A stretch of DNA of 37,864 nt from a virus: positions 1 to 37,864 of the IMG/VR virus record IMGVR_UViG_3300043434_000386; one strand, written 5' to 3'. Below are positions 20,820 to 28,790 of the stretch, piece after piece; position 1 is the stretch's first letter; each line of letters opens with the position of its first letter. The position numbers and the translations under genes were made by a program. Below the pieces are notes generated by a model, which was not told the origin of the DNA, ran no database searches, and saw nothing but the letters and a program-made list of their open reading frames with translations.

Positions 20820-21794
20820 ATGGCAGCCTTACAAACATTAATTAGAAGTAGATTGACTGGACGCCCTAGCCCCAAAGGCTGGGTAAGTTTCAACTGTCCA
20901 ATGTGCACTCTCAACGGACAGTCTAGAGCAGATACAAAACGTCGCGGCGGCATAATGTATAATCCCGACGGTGCAGTAAGCTATCACTGTTTTAACTGTC
21001 AATATAAAACAAGTTGGCAACCTGGTCGCACTCTAAGTTTCAAAATGCGTAAGTTGCTTAGACAACTTGGTTTTGACGAAGCAGAAGTGCAACGACTGAA
21101 TCTAGAATTATTAAGTCAAGCAGATGTAGAAACTTTAGTAAACAGGGAGCCAGAACCAACGTGGACACCCAACTGGCCCGATTATAGTCTAGGATTTGAC
21201 GTGCGGCCCATTGAAGATCCAGAAAAAATAGATTACTTAGAACACAGACAAGTCTATAATCTAGCAGTTTGGCTGGAAACAGATTCAGAGTATGCAGGGT
21301 TAAACAATAGAGTGATACTACCTTTGACCTATGAGAACAGACTAGTGGGATTCCAAAGTAGACACGTTGTAGGGGAATTGTCTGATAAGTTTTCTAAGTA
21401 TTATAAAAAGGCACCTGCAGACTATGTATTTGGTTTAGATCGTCAACGAGATAACAGGCAGTTTGTTATTGTCACAGAAGGCGAGATGGATGCGCTACTT
21501 ACCTCTGGATTAAGTATTGGCAGTAATAATCTAAGCGATCGTCAAGCACAGTTGATCGAGGACTTAAATATAGAACCTATTGTGATCCCAGACGCAGACA
21601 AGGGCGGAAGACCCTTAGTAGAACGAGCCGCAGACTATGGCTGGAGTGTAAGTTTTCCAGAATGGGAAAACTGTAAAGACGTCAGTGACGCAGTAATGAA
21701 ATATGGACGATTGTTTGCTATTAACAGCATACTACAGGCCGCAGAACATAGTCCAACAAAAATAAGATTAATGGGAAAGAGATATTGTCAATGA
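20820..21794 (+). CDS. 61: DNA primase, gp61-like
   Basis: 324 residues (T4 gp61 342). Makes RNA primers for lagging-strand synthesis with helicase gp41. N-terminal zinc ribbon: C26-x2-C29 (NCPMC) and C57-x2-C60 (HCFNC, with H56). TOPRIM domain: E220 in VTEGEMDALL and D258-A-D260 in IPDADKGG, the metal-binding acids. Start ATG 20820; its stop overlaps the helicase start by ATGA at 21791-21794, so primase and helicase are made together. Confidence 0.92.
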   Translation: MAALQTLIRSRLTGRPSPKGWVSFNCPMCTLNGQSRADTKRRGGIMYNPDGAVSYHCFNCQYKTSWQPGRTLSFKMRKLLRQLGFDEAEVQRLNLELLSQADVETLVNREPEPTWTPNWPDYSLGFDVRPIEDPEKIDYLEHRQVYNLAVWLETDSEYAGLNNRVILPLTYENRLVGFQSRHVVGELSDKFSKYYKKAPADYVFGLDRQRDNRQFVIVTEGEMDALLTSGLSIGSNNLSDRQAQLIEDLNIEPIVIPDADKGGRPLVERAADYGWSVSFPEWENCKDVSDAVMKYGRLFAINSILQAAEHSPTKIRLMGKRYCQ

Positions 21795-23182
21795 GTGATG
21801 AAATTAAAGAATATAGCACAGACTTACAAAAACTATTTTTGGAGTTTCTAGTAAGCGACAAGGAGTTACTGAGCCGCTGCCAAAATGTCTTGGACGAAAC
21901 GCATTTTTCTCGGGGACTACAGGATACGGCAAAATTTATCAAAGATTACGCCAACAAATACAGTGATAGCCCAACCACAGAACAAATCACAGCAGTAACT
22001 GGTACGGAATTAAAACAGATTCCCGGAGAAGCAGCCAGCCACAGGGAATGGTTCTTAACAGAGTTTGAACAGTTTGCTAGACACAAGGCCCTAGAGAAAG
22101 CCATTCTCAAAAGTGCAGACTTGTTGGATAAACAACGATATGGTGAAGTTGAGCGACTCATCAAAGATGCCAGCAGTGTTGGTCTGCCAAGAAGTTTTGG
22201 TACAGACTACTTTGAAGATCCTCGCGGTCGCTTGGAAGCTCTGAGAAGTAATAATGGACAAGTAAGTACAGGCTGGAAAAGTATTGACGAAAAGTTATAT
22301 GGCGGCTTTAACCGAGGCGAGTTAAACATTTTCGCCGCGCCATCGGGTGGCGGTAAATCATTGTTTTTACAGAATCTTTCGTTGCACTGGTCCATGCAAG
22401 GACTTAACGGAGTTTATTTTAGTCTAGAACTAGCAGAAGGATTATGTAGCAAGCGCATAGATAGTATGCTAACCGGTGTTCCTTCCAGGGACATCTATAG
22501 AAACTTGGATGATGTTGAATTAAAGGTTAGATCTATAGGTAAAAAATCCGGTAAACTACAAATTGTTCAGCTCACACCTGGTGTAACAGTCAATGATTTA
22601 AAGAGCTGGCTTAAAGAATTCCAGATCTTCAGTGGAGCCAAAATAGATTACGTAATTGTAGACTACTTGGATCTGATGCATCCTGTTAGCGTTAAAGTTA
22701 GTGCTGAAAATTTGTTTATCAAGGACAAATATGTCAGTGAAGAACTTCGAGCTCTTGCCACACAGGGCAAGTATTTGTTTGCAACAGCGAGTCAGTTGAA
22801 TCGTGGCGCCGTTGAAAGTGTGGAATTCGATCACAGTCATATCAGTGGTGGTTTAAGTAAGATTCAAACAGCGGATAATGTTATTGGTATCTTTAACAGT
22901 ATGACAATGCGTGAACGGCAACGAGTACAGATACAGTTTATGAAAACTCGTAGTTCCAGCGCAGTAGGTACCAAGGTAGAACTGCAATTCAACACAGATA
23001 CCTTGCATATCACTGACTTGGATGAAAATGCAGAACCTGCACCCACTACCGCAGATGTATTGCATGAAAATTTAAAACGTCAAAGTCAACAGTTTAACAG
23101 TGGAAAAGTTGTTGAACCCACAGTGTCTATTAGAACTATGGATAGCAACAACTTTGTTAGAGATCTGCTTAAAAAGAGCTAA
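21791..23182 (+). CDS. 41: Replicative DNA helicase, gp41 (DnaB-like)
   Basis: 463 residues (T4 gp41 475). Hexameric 5'-3' helicase at the fork. N-terminal helical domain (1-135), then a RecA-like core with Walker A APSGGGKS at 183-190, FSLELAE near 209-215, Walker B DYVIVDYLDLMH near 286-297, a TASQLNRG motif (DnaB motif H3 like) and an Arg-rich MKTRSS segment. I choose ATG 21791, which overlaps the primase stop, rather than TTG 21785. Its stop abuts the stop of a convergent gene with no bases between. Confidence 0.93.
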   Translation: MSDEIKEYSTDLQKLFLEFLVSDKELLSRCQNVLDETHFSRGLQDTAKFIKDYANKYSDSPTTEQITAVTGTELKQIPGEAASHREWFLTEFEQFARHKALEKAILKSADLLDKQRYGEVERLIKDASSVGLPRSFGTDYFEDPRGRLEALRSNNGQVSTGWKSIDEKLYGGFNRGELNIFAAPSGGGKSLFLQNLSLHWSMQGLNGVYFSLELAEGLCSKRIDSMLTGVPSRDIYRNLDDVELKVRSIGKKSGKLQIVQLTPGVTVNDLKSWLKEFQIFSGAKIDYVIVDYLDLMHPVSVKVSAENLFIKDKYVSEELRALATQGKYLFATASQLNRGAVESVEFDHSHISGGLSKIQTADNVIGIFNSMTMRERQRVQIQFMKTRSSSAVGTKVELQFNTDTLHITDLDENAEPAPTTADVLHENLKRQSQQFNSGKVVEPTVSIRTMDSNNFVRDLLKKS

Positions 23183-23659
23183 TTATTTTAATTCTCTCAT
23201 TGCAGGAGGCTTTTCAGTTTCTGGAGCTCCTGCAAGTTTTGGCTCTTCTTCGGTGTCATCTACTTTGGGTTCTTCCTCTTGATCTTCTGGTTTTGCTTCT
23301 TCTCTGTCTTCTTTGGCTAAATCCGCTTTTAATCTCTGGAACAAACTAGTGTCTTCGGCAACATATGCCAGCATTGTTTCCAGCAAATCCATTAGAGCAG
23401 ACATTTGCTGTAAATTAGGTCTACGATTCATATACATCGCACGTATACCAGCTTTTAGTGCATTGAAATGCTCTTCTGCAACAGCATCCTTGATAGATGA
23501 CAATCGTTGCATGGTTCTAGTAAAGCTGGCACTGTCAATTTCTTTGCCGCCGGCTTCCATACCAGGATCGTGATGAATAGAATTTTCACCATCTTCGGCA
23601 ATAGCCCTTAATTTGTTCATTACCCCTGACATATCAAATCTTGTACTTTGGAAAGTCAT
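23183..23659 (-). CDS. Acidic virion-like protein on the - strand (158 aa)
   Basis: 158 residues, helical and acidic, with a Glu/Pro-rich C-terminal tail (about 110-150) that ends PPAMRELK. The ribosome binding site CGGAG lies 6 bases before the ATG on the - strand. Not recognised. The acidic tail and the shared RELK end with the protein at 27396-28076 suggest that both are virion or scaffold components; inference. A late-type promoter motif GATAAATA lies 22 bases upstream of its ATG. Confidence 0.78.
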   Translation of the reverse strand: MTFQSTRFDMSGVMNKLRAIAEDGENSIHHDPGMEAGGKEIDSASFTRTMQRLSSIKDAVAEEHFNALKAGIRAMYMNRRPNLQQMSALMDLLETMLAYVAEDTSLFQRLKADLAKEDREEAKPEDQEEEPKVDDTEEEPKLAGAPETEKPPAMRELK

Positions 23660-23680
23660 ATTTTACTCCGTTGTTTTATG

Positions 23681-23697
23681 TATTTATCGGATAAATA
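23681..23697. promoter_or_regulatory. Back-to-back divergent late promoter pair
   Basis: TATTTATCGGATAAATA contains GATAAATA on the - strand (23681-23688) and again on the + strand (23690-23697), separated by one base. The two copies serve the - gene ending at 23183 and the + gene starting at 23717, each with a good ribosome binding site. Confidence 0.65.
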
Positions 23698-23716
23698 TTA
23701 GAAAGGATTTTAACTG

Positions 23717-23965
23717 ATGCGTAAGCAAACACGTTCATTGCTAGAAGAAATTACCAATATTGTACCACAGCGTGACAAAGAGAGCTTTGTGGAAAATAAA
23801 GCTATTAATGTTATCGCAGGTACCAAATATTTGGTAGAATATATTCAAGAAAATTTTGATAAAGACTCCAGCGAGGATTTAATTAAAAGATTATTCAACA
23901 GTTTGAGAACCGGTGACGACAGTAAATTCCGCAGAGGAATTAAACAAATAAAAGAAACAAAATGA
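23717..23965 (+). CDS. Conserved-type small hypothetical protein (82 aa)
   Basis: 82 residues, helical: MRKQTRSLLEEITNIVPQRD, NKAINVIAGTKYLVEYIQEN, LIKRLFNSLRTGDDSKFRRG. I recall similar proteins in T4-like cyanophages with the same helices and DSKF-type ending; function unknown. AAAGGA precedes the start. Overlaps the next gene by ATGA. A late-type promoter lies upstream, which favours a virion or morphogenesis role. Confidence 0.8.
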   Translation: MRKQTRSLLEEITNIVPQRDKESFVENKAINVIAGTKYLVEYIQENFDKDSSEDLIKRLFNSLRTGDDSKFRRGIKQIKETK

Positions 23966-24738
23966 CAGAACAAATTACAGAAGACTTTGCACATTTAGAA
24001 TCCTGGGACTTATTGGTTGAAAGTCGTCAATATAGAGCCGGCGGCCTAGGTAGAATGAATCTGCGTGATGTTGCAAATTTTGCTTTTCTTGACCTCGTTG
24101 GTTTGTTTATCTTAAACTCTGAATACGAAACTGCATCCGTTGCAAGTACATACAGTACTAGAACCATGGGGTTTAGAAATTTTAACAAACCAAGACTGAT
24201 AGGCACAGATCTTTATGTCAGTTTGAATATAATCAGTAATCCAAACAGCGCCTTTAGCAAAGCAATAGCAGACAACCCGGAACAAGACAGTATTCTACGT
24301 AAAAAACTCAGACCACAATTACCCACTGTAAAACGTTATTTAGACCTAGTATCTGAAAATTCTATAAGATCTGAAGATGCGGCAGTATTGCTTTTGCGTC
24401 TAGAAAAGCAGTTGAATATAACAGATAGTACTCTCAGAAGCATACGCAGACTGGCACAGGATTGGCCTAATATCAATCACATGCAAAGAGAGTTAGTAAT
24501 TTCTAGAATGATGCAATACTATCGCAGGTTTGCAAAACGCAGTGAGATAGCCGAGTTTTTAGGTGATTTAGGAAAAACCAAGGGCTATGATCTCAAAGGA
24601 CCTATAGATGCAGAACTGGCTAACCTTGGTATGGGCGCCGACGACAAGAAAGCACATGGCGGCTGGGTTAAATCTATGGCGCCATTACTTGCTTTTTACG
24701 CTGGTTATAACCTAGTTCGCAATAAGAAAGATAAATAA
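23962..24738 (+). CDS. Conserved-type hypothetical protein, probably virion-related (258 aa)
   Basis: 258 residues. A hydrophobic patch near the N-terminus (VANFAFLDLVGLFIL, about 34-48) is followed by a helical bundle with heptad-like stretches (LLLRLEKQLNITDSTLRSIRRLAQDW) and a less polar C-terminus (KSMAPLLAFYAGYNLVRNKKDK) that could touch a membrane. No enzyme motif. Coupled to the upstream gene by ATGA and followed by a late-type promoter motif overlapping its stop. Function unknown. Confidence 0.75.
   Translation: MTEQITEDFAHLESWDLLVESRQYRAGGLGRMNLRDVANFAFLDLVGLFILNSEYETASVASTYSTRTMGFRNFNKPRLIGTDLYVSLNIISNPNSAFSKAIADNPEQDSILRKKLRPQLPTVKRYLDLVSENSIRSEDAAVLLLRLEKQLNITDSTLRSIRRLAQDWPNINHMQRELVISRMMQYYRRFAKRSEIAEFLGDLGKTKGYDLKGPIDAELANLGMGADDKKAHGGWVKSMAPLLAFYAGYNLVRNKKDK
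24731..24737 (+). promoter_or_regulatory. Putative late promoter core ATAAATA
   Basis: AGATAAATAAAATT overlaps the stop codon of the upstream gene and lies 49 bases before ATG 24787, giving a leader of about 40 bases with CAGGAG as ribosome binding site. Confidence 0.5.
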
Positions 24739-24786
24739 AATTAAGAAAACATAGTTTTTCGAAGAAACAATCAGGAGAATTTTATT

Positions 24787-25026
24787 ATGGCAAGAAATGC
24801 AGCCCCGTTCGCAGCAATCGGTCGCGAAATATTCATTAAGTCTTTTGCTAAGACAAACATCACTCAGGACGAGTTGAATGATCTAGTAAAAGCAGTTCAG
24901 TTGACAAGCACAATTACAGCTATTGGCGCTTTCACAGCTGGTACAAGCGATGTAGTTAACATGATCATCGAAGGCAAAGACGTAACAGAAGTTGACGGTT
25001 TTGACGTTGGTGACGTAGCATTCTAA
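24787..25026 (+). CDS. Small hypothetical protein, own transcription unit (79 aa)
   Basis: 79 residues: MARNAAPFAAIGREIFIKSF, a helical middle and a threonine/glycine-rich segment (STITAIGAFTAGTSDVV). I recall similar short proteins in marine T4-like phages but no function. It has a late-type promoter, a good CAGGAG ribosome binding site and a strong terminator behind it, so it is expressed as a single-gene unit; this often marks an abundant virion protein, which is inference. Confidence 0.8.
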   Translation: MARNAAPFAAIGREIFIKSFAKTNITQDELNDLVKAVQLTSTITAIGAFTAGTSDVVNMIIEGKDVTEVDGFDVGDVAF

Positions 25027-25055
25027 TTTTTAGAATGTAATTATTTCGGGATGGG

Positions 25056-25090
25056 AAGCCGCAGTATCGTAAGATCTGCGGTTTTTCTTT
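25056..25090 (+). terminator. Rho-independent terminator
   Basis: Stem CCGCAG / CTGCGG (25059-25064 / 25076-25081), extendable to 9 pairs with the flanking AAG / TTT, loop of 11 bases, followed by TTTTTCTTT. Confidence 0.85.
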
Positions 25091-25102
25091 GGCTGAAGAA
25101 GA

Positions 25103-25109
25103 TTAAATA
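25103..25109 (+). promoter_or_regulatory. Late-promoter-like motif TTAAATA
   Basis: GATTAAATATAG, one base off ATAAATA, lies 18 bases before ATG 25128 with AAAGGAG between; the spacing equals that of the exact copies. Confidence 0.4.
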
Positions 25110-25127
25110 TAGTAAAGGAGTTTTATT

Positions 25128-25580
25128 ATGACTACAAGAAACGGCACGGGTCGCACAGGTGAATTTATAGGCGGCAACGTGGAATATTTTTCATGCTATA
25201 CATTGGTTGATATATCAGATACTGGTATTTTTGACCCAAATGCAGGTACAGTATATGAACAAGCACAAAACTTAAATGCTTTATTGCAAGCAATTAGCCT
25301 AGGCAGTCAGCCCACATTATCCAGTGTTGAAAAAATCACTGCCATGGAGCTAGATGATTTTAATTTTGGTTCAGATTTTACAGGTGCGCACAACTTTTGG
25401 GTATTACGATTTGCCAGTGAACGTGTGGGCAGTATCACAGTGGATACATTGGTTAGGGACATAGACGGCTTACCCGTGTACACAGACCTGGATGAAACAG
25501 CGGTATTTGATACAGATGTATTTGAAACCAATAGTTCTCAGAGAAAGAATATATACTTTATTCGCAACGACAATCTGTGA
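25128..25580 (+). CDS. Hypothetical protein, probably virion (150 aa)
   Basis: 150 residues, mixed alpha/beta: RNGTGRTGEFIGGNVEYFSCYTLVDIS, an Ala/Gln/Leu helix (YEQAQNLNALLQAISLG) and a beta half (FTGAHNFWVLRFASERVG ... TVDTLVRDIDGLPVYTDL). Not recognised. Single gene behind a terminator with its own late-type motif, strong AAAGGAG and a further late-type motif after it. Confidence 0.72.
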   Translation: MTTRNGTGRTGEFIGGNVEYFSCYTLVDISDTGIFDPNAGTVYEQAQNLNALLQAISLGSQPTLSSVEKITAMELDDFNFGSDFTGAHNFWVLRFASERVGSITVDTLVRDIDGLPVYTDLDETAVFDTDVFETNSSQRKNIYFIRNDNL

Positions 25581-25584
25581 TTAG

Positions 25585-25591
25585 ATAAATA
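25585..25591 (+). promoter_or_regulatory. Putative late promoter core ATAAATA
   Basis: AGATAAATAAAAAG lies just after the stop of the upstream gene, about 90 bases before the coding region at 25685. Confidence 0.5.
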
Positions 25592-25684
25592 AAAAGTAAG
25601 TTTTTAGGCACCCGTCCATTGGCACAATATTCAGGCACAAAAATAATAAATTTAATAACACGTTTTTACAAGGAGTTTGTGTTA

Positions 25685-25993
25685 ATGGTGAAATCAGCAG
25701 CGGAACGATTGGGAATAGTTGAGACCAAAGTAGAAAATCTTGACAGTAAAATGGATGAATTGAAATCTGATGTCAAAGAAATGCATGATTGTCTTGATAA
25801 GACCAGAGATGATTTAAAAGCTAAGTTAGATGAAATGTATGGCGCCAGCTGTACACAACATGCAGAACTTGCTAAAAAAATGTCCGAAATGGAAAAATTA
25901 AAAGATAAATGGACATACACCGCTGCTGGCGCGTTGGTGGTGTTAAGCTGGGCAACGGCTCACATAGATAAGATCATGGCGGTACTAAAATAA
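25685..25993 (+). CDS. Coiled-coil protein with one C-terminal membrane segment (102 aa)
   Basis: 102 residues. Residues about 8-75 are a long heptad coiled coil rich in Lys, Glu and Asp; a single hydrophobic segment follows (WTYTAAGALVVLSWATAHI, about 76-94) and a short basic end. This layout resembles XhlA-type lysis-associated proteins or other tail-anchored phage proteins. AAGGAG at 25670-25675 points to ATG 25685; an in-frame TTG at 25619 would add 22 residues without a ribosome site. Overlaps the next gene by TAATGG. Lysis role is only a possibility. Confidence 0.75.
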   Translation: MVKSAAERLGIVETKVENLDSKMDELKSDVKEMHDCLDKTRDDLKAKLDEMYGASCTQHAELAKKMSEMEKLKDKWTYTAAGALVVLSWATAHIDKIMAVLK

Positions 25994-26295
25994 TGGAATT
26001 CGAAGTCATTGTCGAAGACACAGCGGAACCTTTGACAGAGGCTAAACGAGTCTGGGCCAAACGTGGTAAGAAATTAAAGCGCATGATTCGCTGTACCAGT
26101 GGTAGAAAAAAGGGTAGAACTGTGGCAAGTACTGGTGCGTGCAGTAAAGCCATAGACATGAAAAAGCGTTTTAAGATGAAGCGAATTAGAAAACGCTTTA
26201 ACGCTAAAATCGTTAGGAAAAGTGCACGAACAAAAAAGTTTAATCCGCTAAGTAAGAGATTAAAGACTATGAATAAAGCAGCAAATAGGAGTTAA
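25993..26295 (+). CDS. Very basic small protein (100 aa)
   Basis: 100 residues, with Lys and Arg making up a large share of residues 19-100 (for example KRGKKLKRMIRCTSGRKKG and KKRFKMKRIRKRF). A short acidic N-terminus precedes. The RCTSGRKKGR-x-VA segment and RRTKRFNP-like end recall a conserved basic protein of marine T4-like phages. It should bind nucleic acid; a packaged DNA-binding or head-internal protein is plausible but unproven. Overlaps its upstream neighbour, and the next gene starts 2 bases after it. Confidence 0.78.
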   Translation: MEFEVIVEDTAEPLTEAKRVWAKRGKKLKRMIRCTSGRKKGRTVASTGACSKAIDMKKRFKMKRIRKRFNAKIVRKSARTKKFNPLSKRLKTMNKAANRS

Positions 26296-26297
26296 CC

Positions 26298-26714
26298 ATG
26301 GAGCGCAGCCTAACAGATTTAATTAGATTTTTGGATCAAAGTGGTAGTATGTCAGATTCTGATGTATCCAATGTATCACAAAAGATGAAATTTACCGACG
26401 TCTTAGATGTTGTCACCGCTATGAGCAAAGGTGACGAAACCGCCGCAAGAACTATAATGGCAAATTACGATGATAGATTTACAGTGGCACAGGAATATAG
26501 TTCAGTACCAACGGCTAGTAGGACATCTGGATTCAAACCCATCAAGCCCGTGGGCTCCAGTCCCACAATAGCCGGTAAACCAACCAACCCCAATGGACCA
26601 CAGGCACAGGACGACGAGGAGCAGGATGTAAATAATATGATAGCAGACCCTGCCAATAAAAATAAACCAGAAGTAAAGCAGATACAAAGCCTGTTACAAA
26701 GGATGCAACGATGA
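26298..26714 (+). CDS. Hypothetical protein with Pro-rich linker (138 aa)
   Basis: 138 residues. The N-terminal 60 residues are helical (SLTDLIRFLDQSG, FTDVLDVVTAMSKG), then a Pro/Gly/Ser linker (FKPIKPVGSSPTIAGKPTNPNGP), an acidic patch (DDEEQDVNNMI) and a C-terminal helix (EVKQIQSLLQRMQR). The form suggests a flexible tether between two binding ends, common in virion assembly proteins. Coupled by ATGA to the next gene. Confidence 0.7.
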   Translation: MERSLTDLIRFLDQSGSMSDSDVSNVSQKMKFTDVLDVVTAMSKGDETAARTIMANYDDRFTVAQEYSSVPTASRTSGFKPIKPVGSSPTIAGKPTNPNGPQAQDDEEQDVNNMIADPANKNKPEVKQIQSLLQRMQR

Positions 26715-26926
26715 GAATGGGCGAGTTATTCAACGGCCTACGTTGTATGATAACCAACGAACAGCGAGGTTTCTTTGAAATGCTCAAAGAAATGGAATCT
26801 GTTACCAACAAAGATTTAGATGAACGCAGCCAGCGACTAGCAGAAGAATTAACAAGTCTCGGTCTTATTAAACGACAGTACAATGAAGACAACAAAGAAA
26901 TCAAATATACCCTTTTCAAAAGATAA
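26711..26926 (+). CDS. Small winged-helix-like protein (71 aa)
   Basis: 71 residues, short helices followed by a possible beta wing: ITNEQRGFFEMLKEME, LDERSQRLAEELTSLGLIKRQ, NEDNKEIKYTLFKR. The pattern helix-helix-helix-wing resembles a small winged helix but the similarity is weak. Starts at ATG 26711, overlapping the upstream stop. It overlaps the following gene by 44 bases, more than usual here. Confidence 0.65.
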   Translation: MRMGELFNGLRCMITNEQRGFFEMLKEMESVTNKDLDERSQRLAEELTSLGLIKRQYNEDNKEIKYTLFKR

Positions 26927-27371
26927 AATAGACACTAGGTTGCTGAGTAAGCAAGTGTCAAAATTAATAGAAGAAGCGGTACCGAAAAATATAATAGGGC
27001 TACTGGCACTTGCAGTAGATGACGATACAGGTGTAATACTGGCAAAACGTTATAAATTATCCGCCGTGGATAAAAATGATTATTTTATAATAGACATACA
27101 ATCCGGCGACGTAATATACGAACATATTGCTTTGTTATCCAGCGCTCTTAACATTGTTTGGTGGCTGACAAAACCTATTACAAGTCCCAAGCAAAAAGAT
27201 AAAATAATATACGAATTAGACCAAGAGTATTATAGATGTCTAGAAGATATACGATACTATCGGGAAAAAACAGCCAAAGACACTGAATTACAAGACCTTT
27301 TCAACATAAGATTGAGTCAGGCCAAGTTTAGATTGCAAGATATCAAAACTGAAATATCTAAAATATATTGA
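26883..27371 (+). CDS. Conserved-type hypothetical protein (162 aa)
   Basis: 162 residues: a short basic N-terminus, an alpha/beta middle (LLALAVDDDTGVILAKRYKLSAVDKNDYFIIDIQSGDVIYE) and a helical C-terminus (YELDQEYYRCLEDIRYYREK, LSQAKFRLQDIKTEI). I recall a protein of this form in T4-like cyanophages with no known function. ATG 26883 lies inside the previous gene (44-base overlap); a later start is possible but no better one is visible. Confidence 0.72.
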   Translation: MKTTKKSNIPFSKDKIDTRLLSKQVSKLIEEAVPKNIIGLLALAVDDDTGVILAKRYKLSAVDKNDYFIIDIQSGDVIYEHIALLSSALNIVWWLTKPITSPKQKDKIIYELDQEYYRCLEDIRYYREKTAKDTELQDLFNIRLSQAKFRLQDIKTEISKIY

Positions 27372-27377
27372 TAAATA
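27371..27377 (+). promoter_or_regulatory. Putative late promoter core ATAAATA
   Basis: TGATAAATAAAACT overlaps the upstream stop and ends 18 bases before ATG 27396; AAAGGA sits between. Confidence 0.55.
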
Positions 27378-27395
27378 AAACTAAAGGATACCACT

Positions 27396-28076
27396 ATGAA
27401 CACCTCCGAAATTTTTAACCCGGCGCAACGCAAACAACGTGTCGTTGAGAACTTCTTAACAAGCCAATATGGCTTAAAATTAGCTGCCTACGGCGATGCA
27501 GTTAAAGTACAAACTATGATAGCCAAGTTGGTTACAGAAAACCAACACATGTCTACTTCTGTAGTAGATTACCAACGCAATGATCGTTATGTTAAAAACA
27601 CTATGATCATTGAAGCATTAAAAACAATTCTAAAAGAGATTGGACCTGCAAGACCCAAGCGCAAGTTAGGTGAACAAAGCGGAGAAGATCTTGCTCAGGC
27701 GGAACTAATTTTAGTTGCTAAGAACATGGTAGAAAAACTACAGGGTATGGCAGAAGATGTTGCTAAAATGGCCACAGATGAATTAATGCCACTGGCTGAA
27801 AAACTAAAAGTTAGTTTTGGTCAAGAAGTAGGTAACCAATTCAATGATGCCGCAGACGCCGCATTGCAGACATTATTACAGTCTGTAAAAGCAGGCAAAG
27901 ATGAACTAAGCAACGCAGTTGGTGTACTAACTGGTGAAGCACCAGCAACAGCCCCAGACCTATCAGGCGGTTTACCTGATCCTACAGCTGATTTAGGCAT
28001 GGATGGTGACGAGTTTGCCACAGCCGACGCGGCCAGTGGTGAAGAAGAACTACCAACAGGCCGTGAGTTGAAGTAA
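27396..28076 (+). CDS. Virion or scaffold-like protein (226 aa)
   Basis: 226 residues, helical throughout (ILVAKNMVEKLQGMAEDVAKMATDELMPLAEKLKVS), then an acidic Gly/Pro/Asp-rich tail ending EEELPTGRELK. Helical body plus acidic tail is typical of prohead core or head-assembly proteins of T4-like phages. The C-terminal RELK is shared with the - strand protein at 23183-23659. The gene has a late-type promoter and is coupled to the next by TAATG. Confidence 0.7.
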   Translation: MNTSEIFNPAQRKQRVVENFLTSQYGLKLAAYGDAVKVQTMIAKLVTENQHMSTSVVDYQRNDRYVKNTMIIEALKTILKEIGPARPKRKLGEQSGEDLAQAELILVAKNMVEKLQGMAEDVAKMATDELMPLAEKLKVSFGQEVGNQFNDAADAALQTLLQSVKAGKDELSNAVGVLTGEAPATAPDLSGGLPDPTADLGMDGDEFATADAASGEEELPTGRELK

Positions 28077-28411
28077 TGCGCTTATACGAATTTGTTGACT
28101 CTGATTCACAGCTATTGGATACTCTAACCAGTATTCTAGTTCGTGCCAAAGCAGAGGGTGTGGAACACATTGACATGCAACAGCTAATCAATGATCTAGG
28201 AGATAGAACTGTAACTCCTGAATTATTGGTTAGCATTATCAATGGCCACACCGGCCAACTCAAAGATCTTATCGCCAATGCTACTTTGGATCAAATAGAT
28301 ATAAACACTGGCGTAAGTAAAAAAGTGCAACAACAAACAGACAGAGACACCAATAGAATGAAAGCCACTGCGGCCAAGCAGGCACTTGATAATTTGGATA
28401 GTTTATCATGA
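28076..28411 (+). CDS. Hypothetical protein (111 aa)
   Basis: 111 residues, helical (DSQLLDTLTSILVRAKAEG, MQQLINDLGDRTVTPELLVSIINGH), ending in a basic amphipathic helix. Not recognised. It is coupled to both neighbours (TAATG at 28074-28078, ATGA at 28408-28411), so it probably works with the scaffold-like protein before it. Confidence 0.72.
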   Translation: MRLYEFVDSDSQLLDTLTSILVRAKAEGVEHIDMQQLINDLGDRTVTPELLVSIINGHTGQLKDLIANATLDQIDINTGVSKKVQQQTDRDTNRMKATAAKQALDNLDSLS

Positions 28412-28746
28412 CAGGAATAATGTTAACTGCATCACAGGCCAGAGCTAAGTCTAGAAACGATATTATTATTTTCAATGAAATTCGAACACTGGAATTGGCT
28501 ATTCTAACAGCCTCCGGTGAAGGTGAATTAAGTGTTGAGATCACAGGTACTCTTATGACTAATACCACAGACGATATTAATTCTGCAAGAGAATACTTTA
28601 AGGCCTGGCAGGGTAGTGTACCAAATAGAGTCAAAGAACAACAAATGGCCACAATTGTCGATTATTTTTATGGTCTAGGCTATCAGATCGACAGACGGGT
28701 AAATGGTACAACTGGTGATACGTTTAAGTGGTCTGTTTATTGGTAA
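28408..28746 (+). CDS. Conserved-type hypothetical protein (112 aa)
   Basis: 112 residues: a helical N-terminus (ASQARAKSRNDIIIFNEIRTLELAI), then NTTDDINSAREYFKAWQG and a beta end, VDYFYGLGYQIDRRVNGTTGDTFKWSVYW. I recall the YFKVWQG ... YF-x-x-LGY-x-I-x-R pattern from T4-like cyanophage proteins of unknown role. Last gene of the 27396 operon; a sigma70-like promoter follows. Confidence 0.75.
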   Translation: MTGIMLTASQARAKSRNDIIIFNEIRTLELAILTASGEGELSVEITGTLMTNTTDDINSAREYFKAWQGSVPNRVKEQQMATIVDYFYGLGYQIDRRVNGTTGDTFKWSVYW

Positions 28747-28755
28747 TAAAACAGG

Positions 28756-28784
28756 TAGACATCTAGGAATTAAACAAGTATAAT
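28756..28784 (+). promoter_or_regulatory. Sigma70-type promoter 6 bases before a nuclease ATG
   Basis: -35 TAGACA (28756-28761), 17-base spacer, -10 TATAAT (28779-28784). ATG 28791 follows after 6 bases and no ribosome binding site is present, the same layout as uvsW. Confidence 0.7.
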
Positions 28785-28790
28785 TACTAG

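Noticed and set aside
25592-25684. Short repeated GGCAC words (about 25606, 25620, 25633) as a regulatory repeat
   Set aside because: Three 5-base matches with irregular spacing are not more than could occur by chance.
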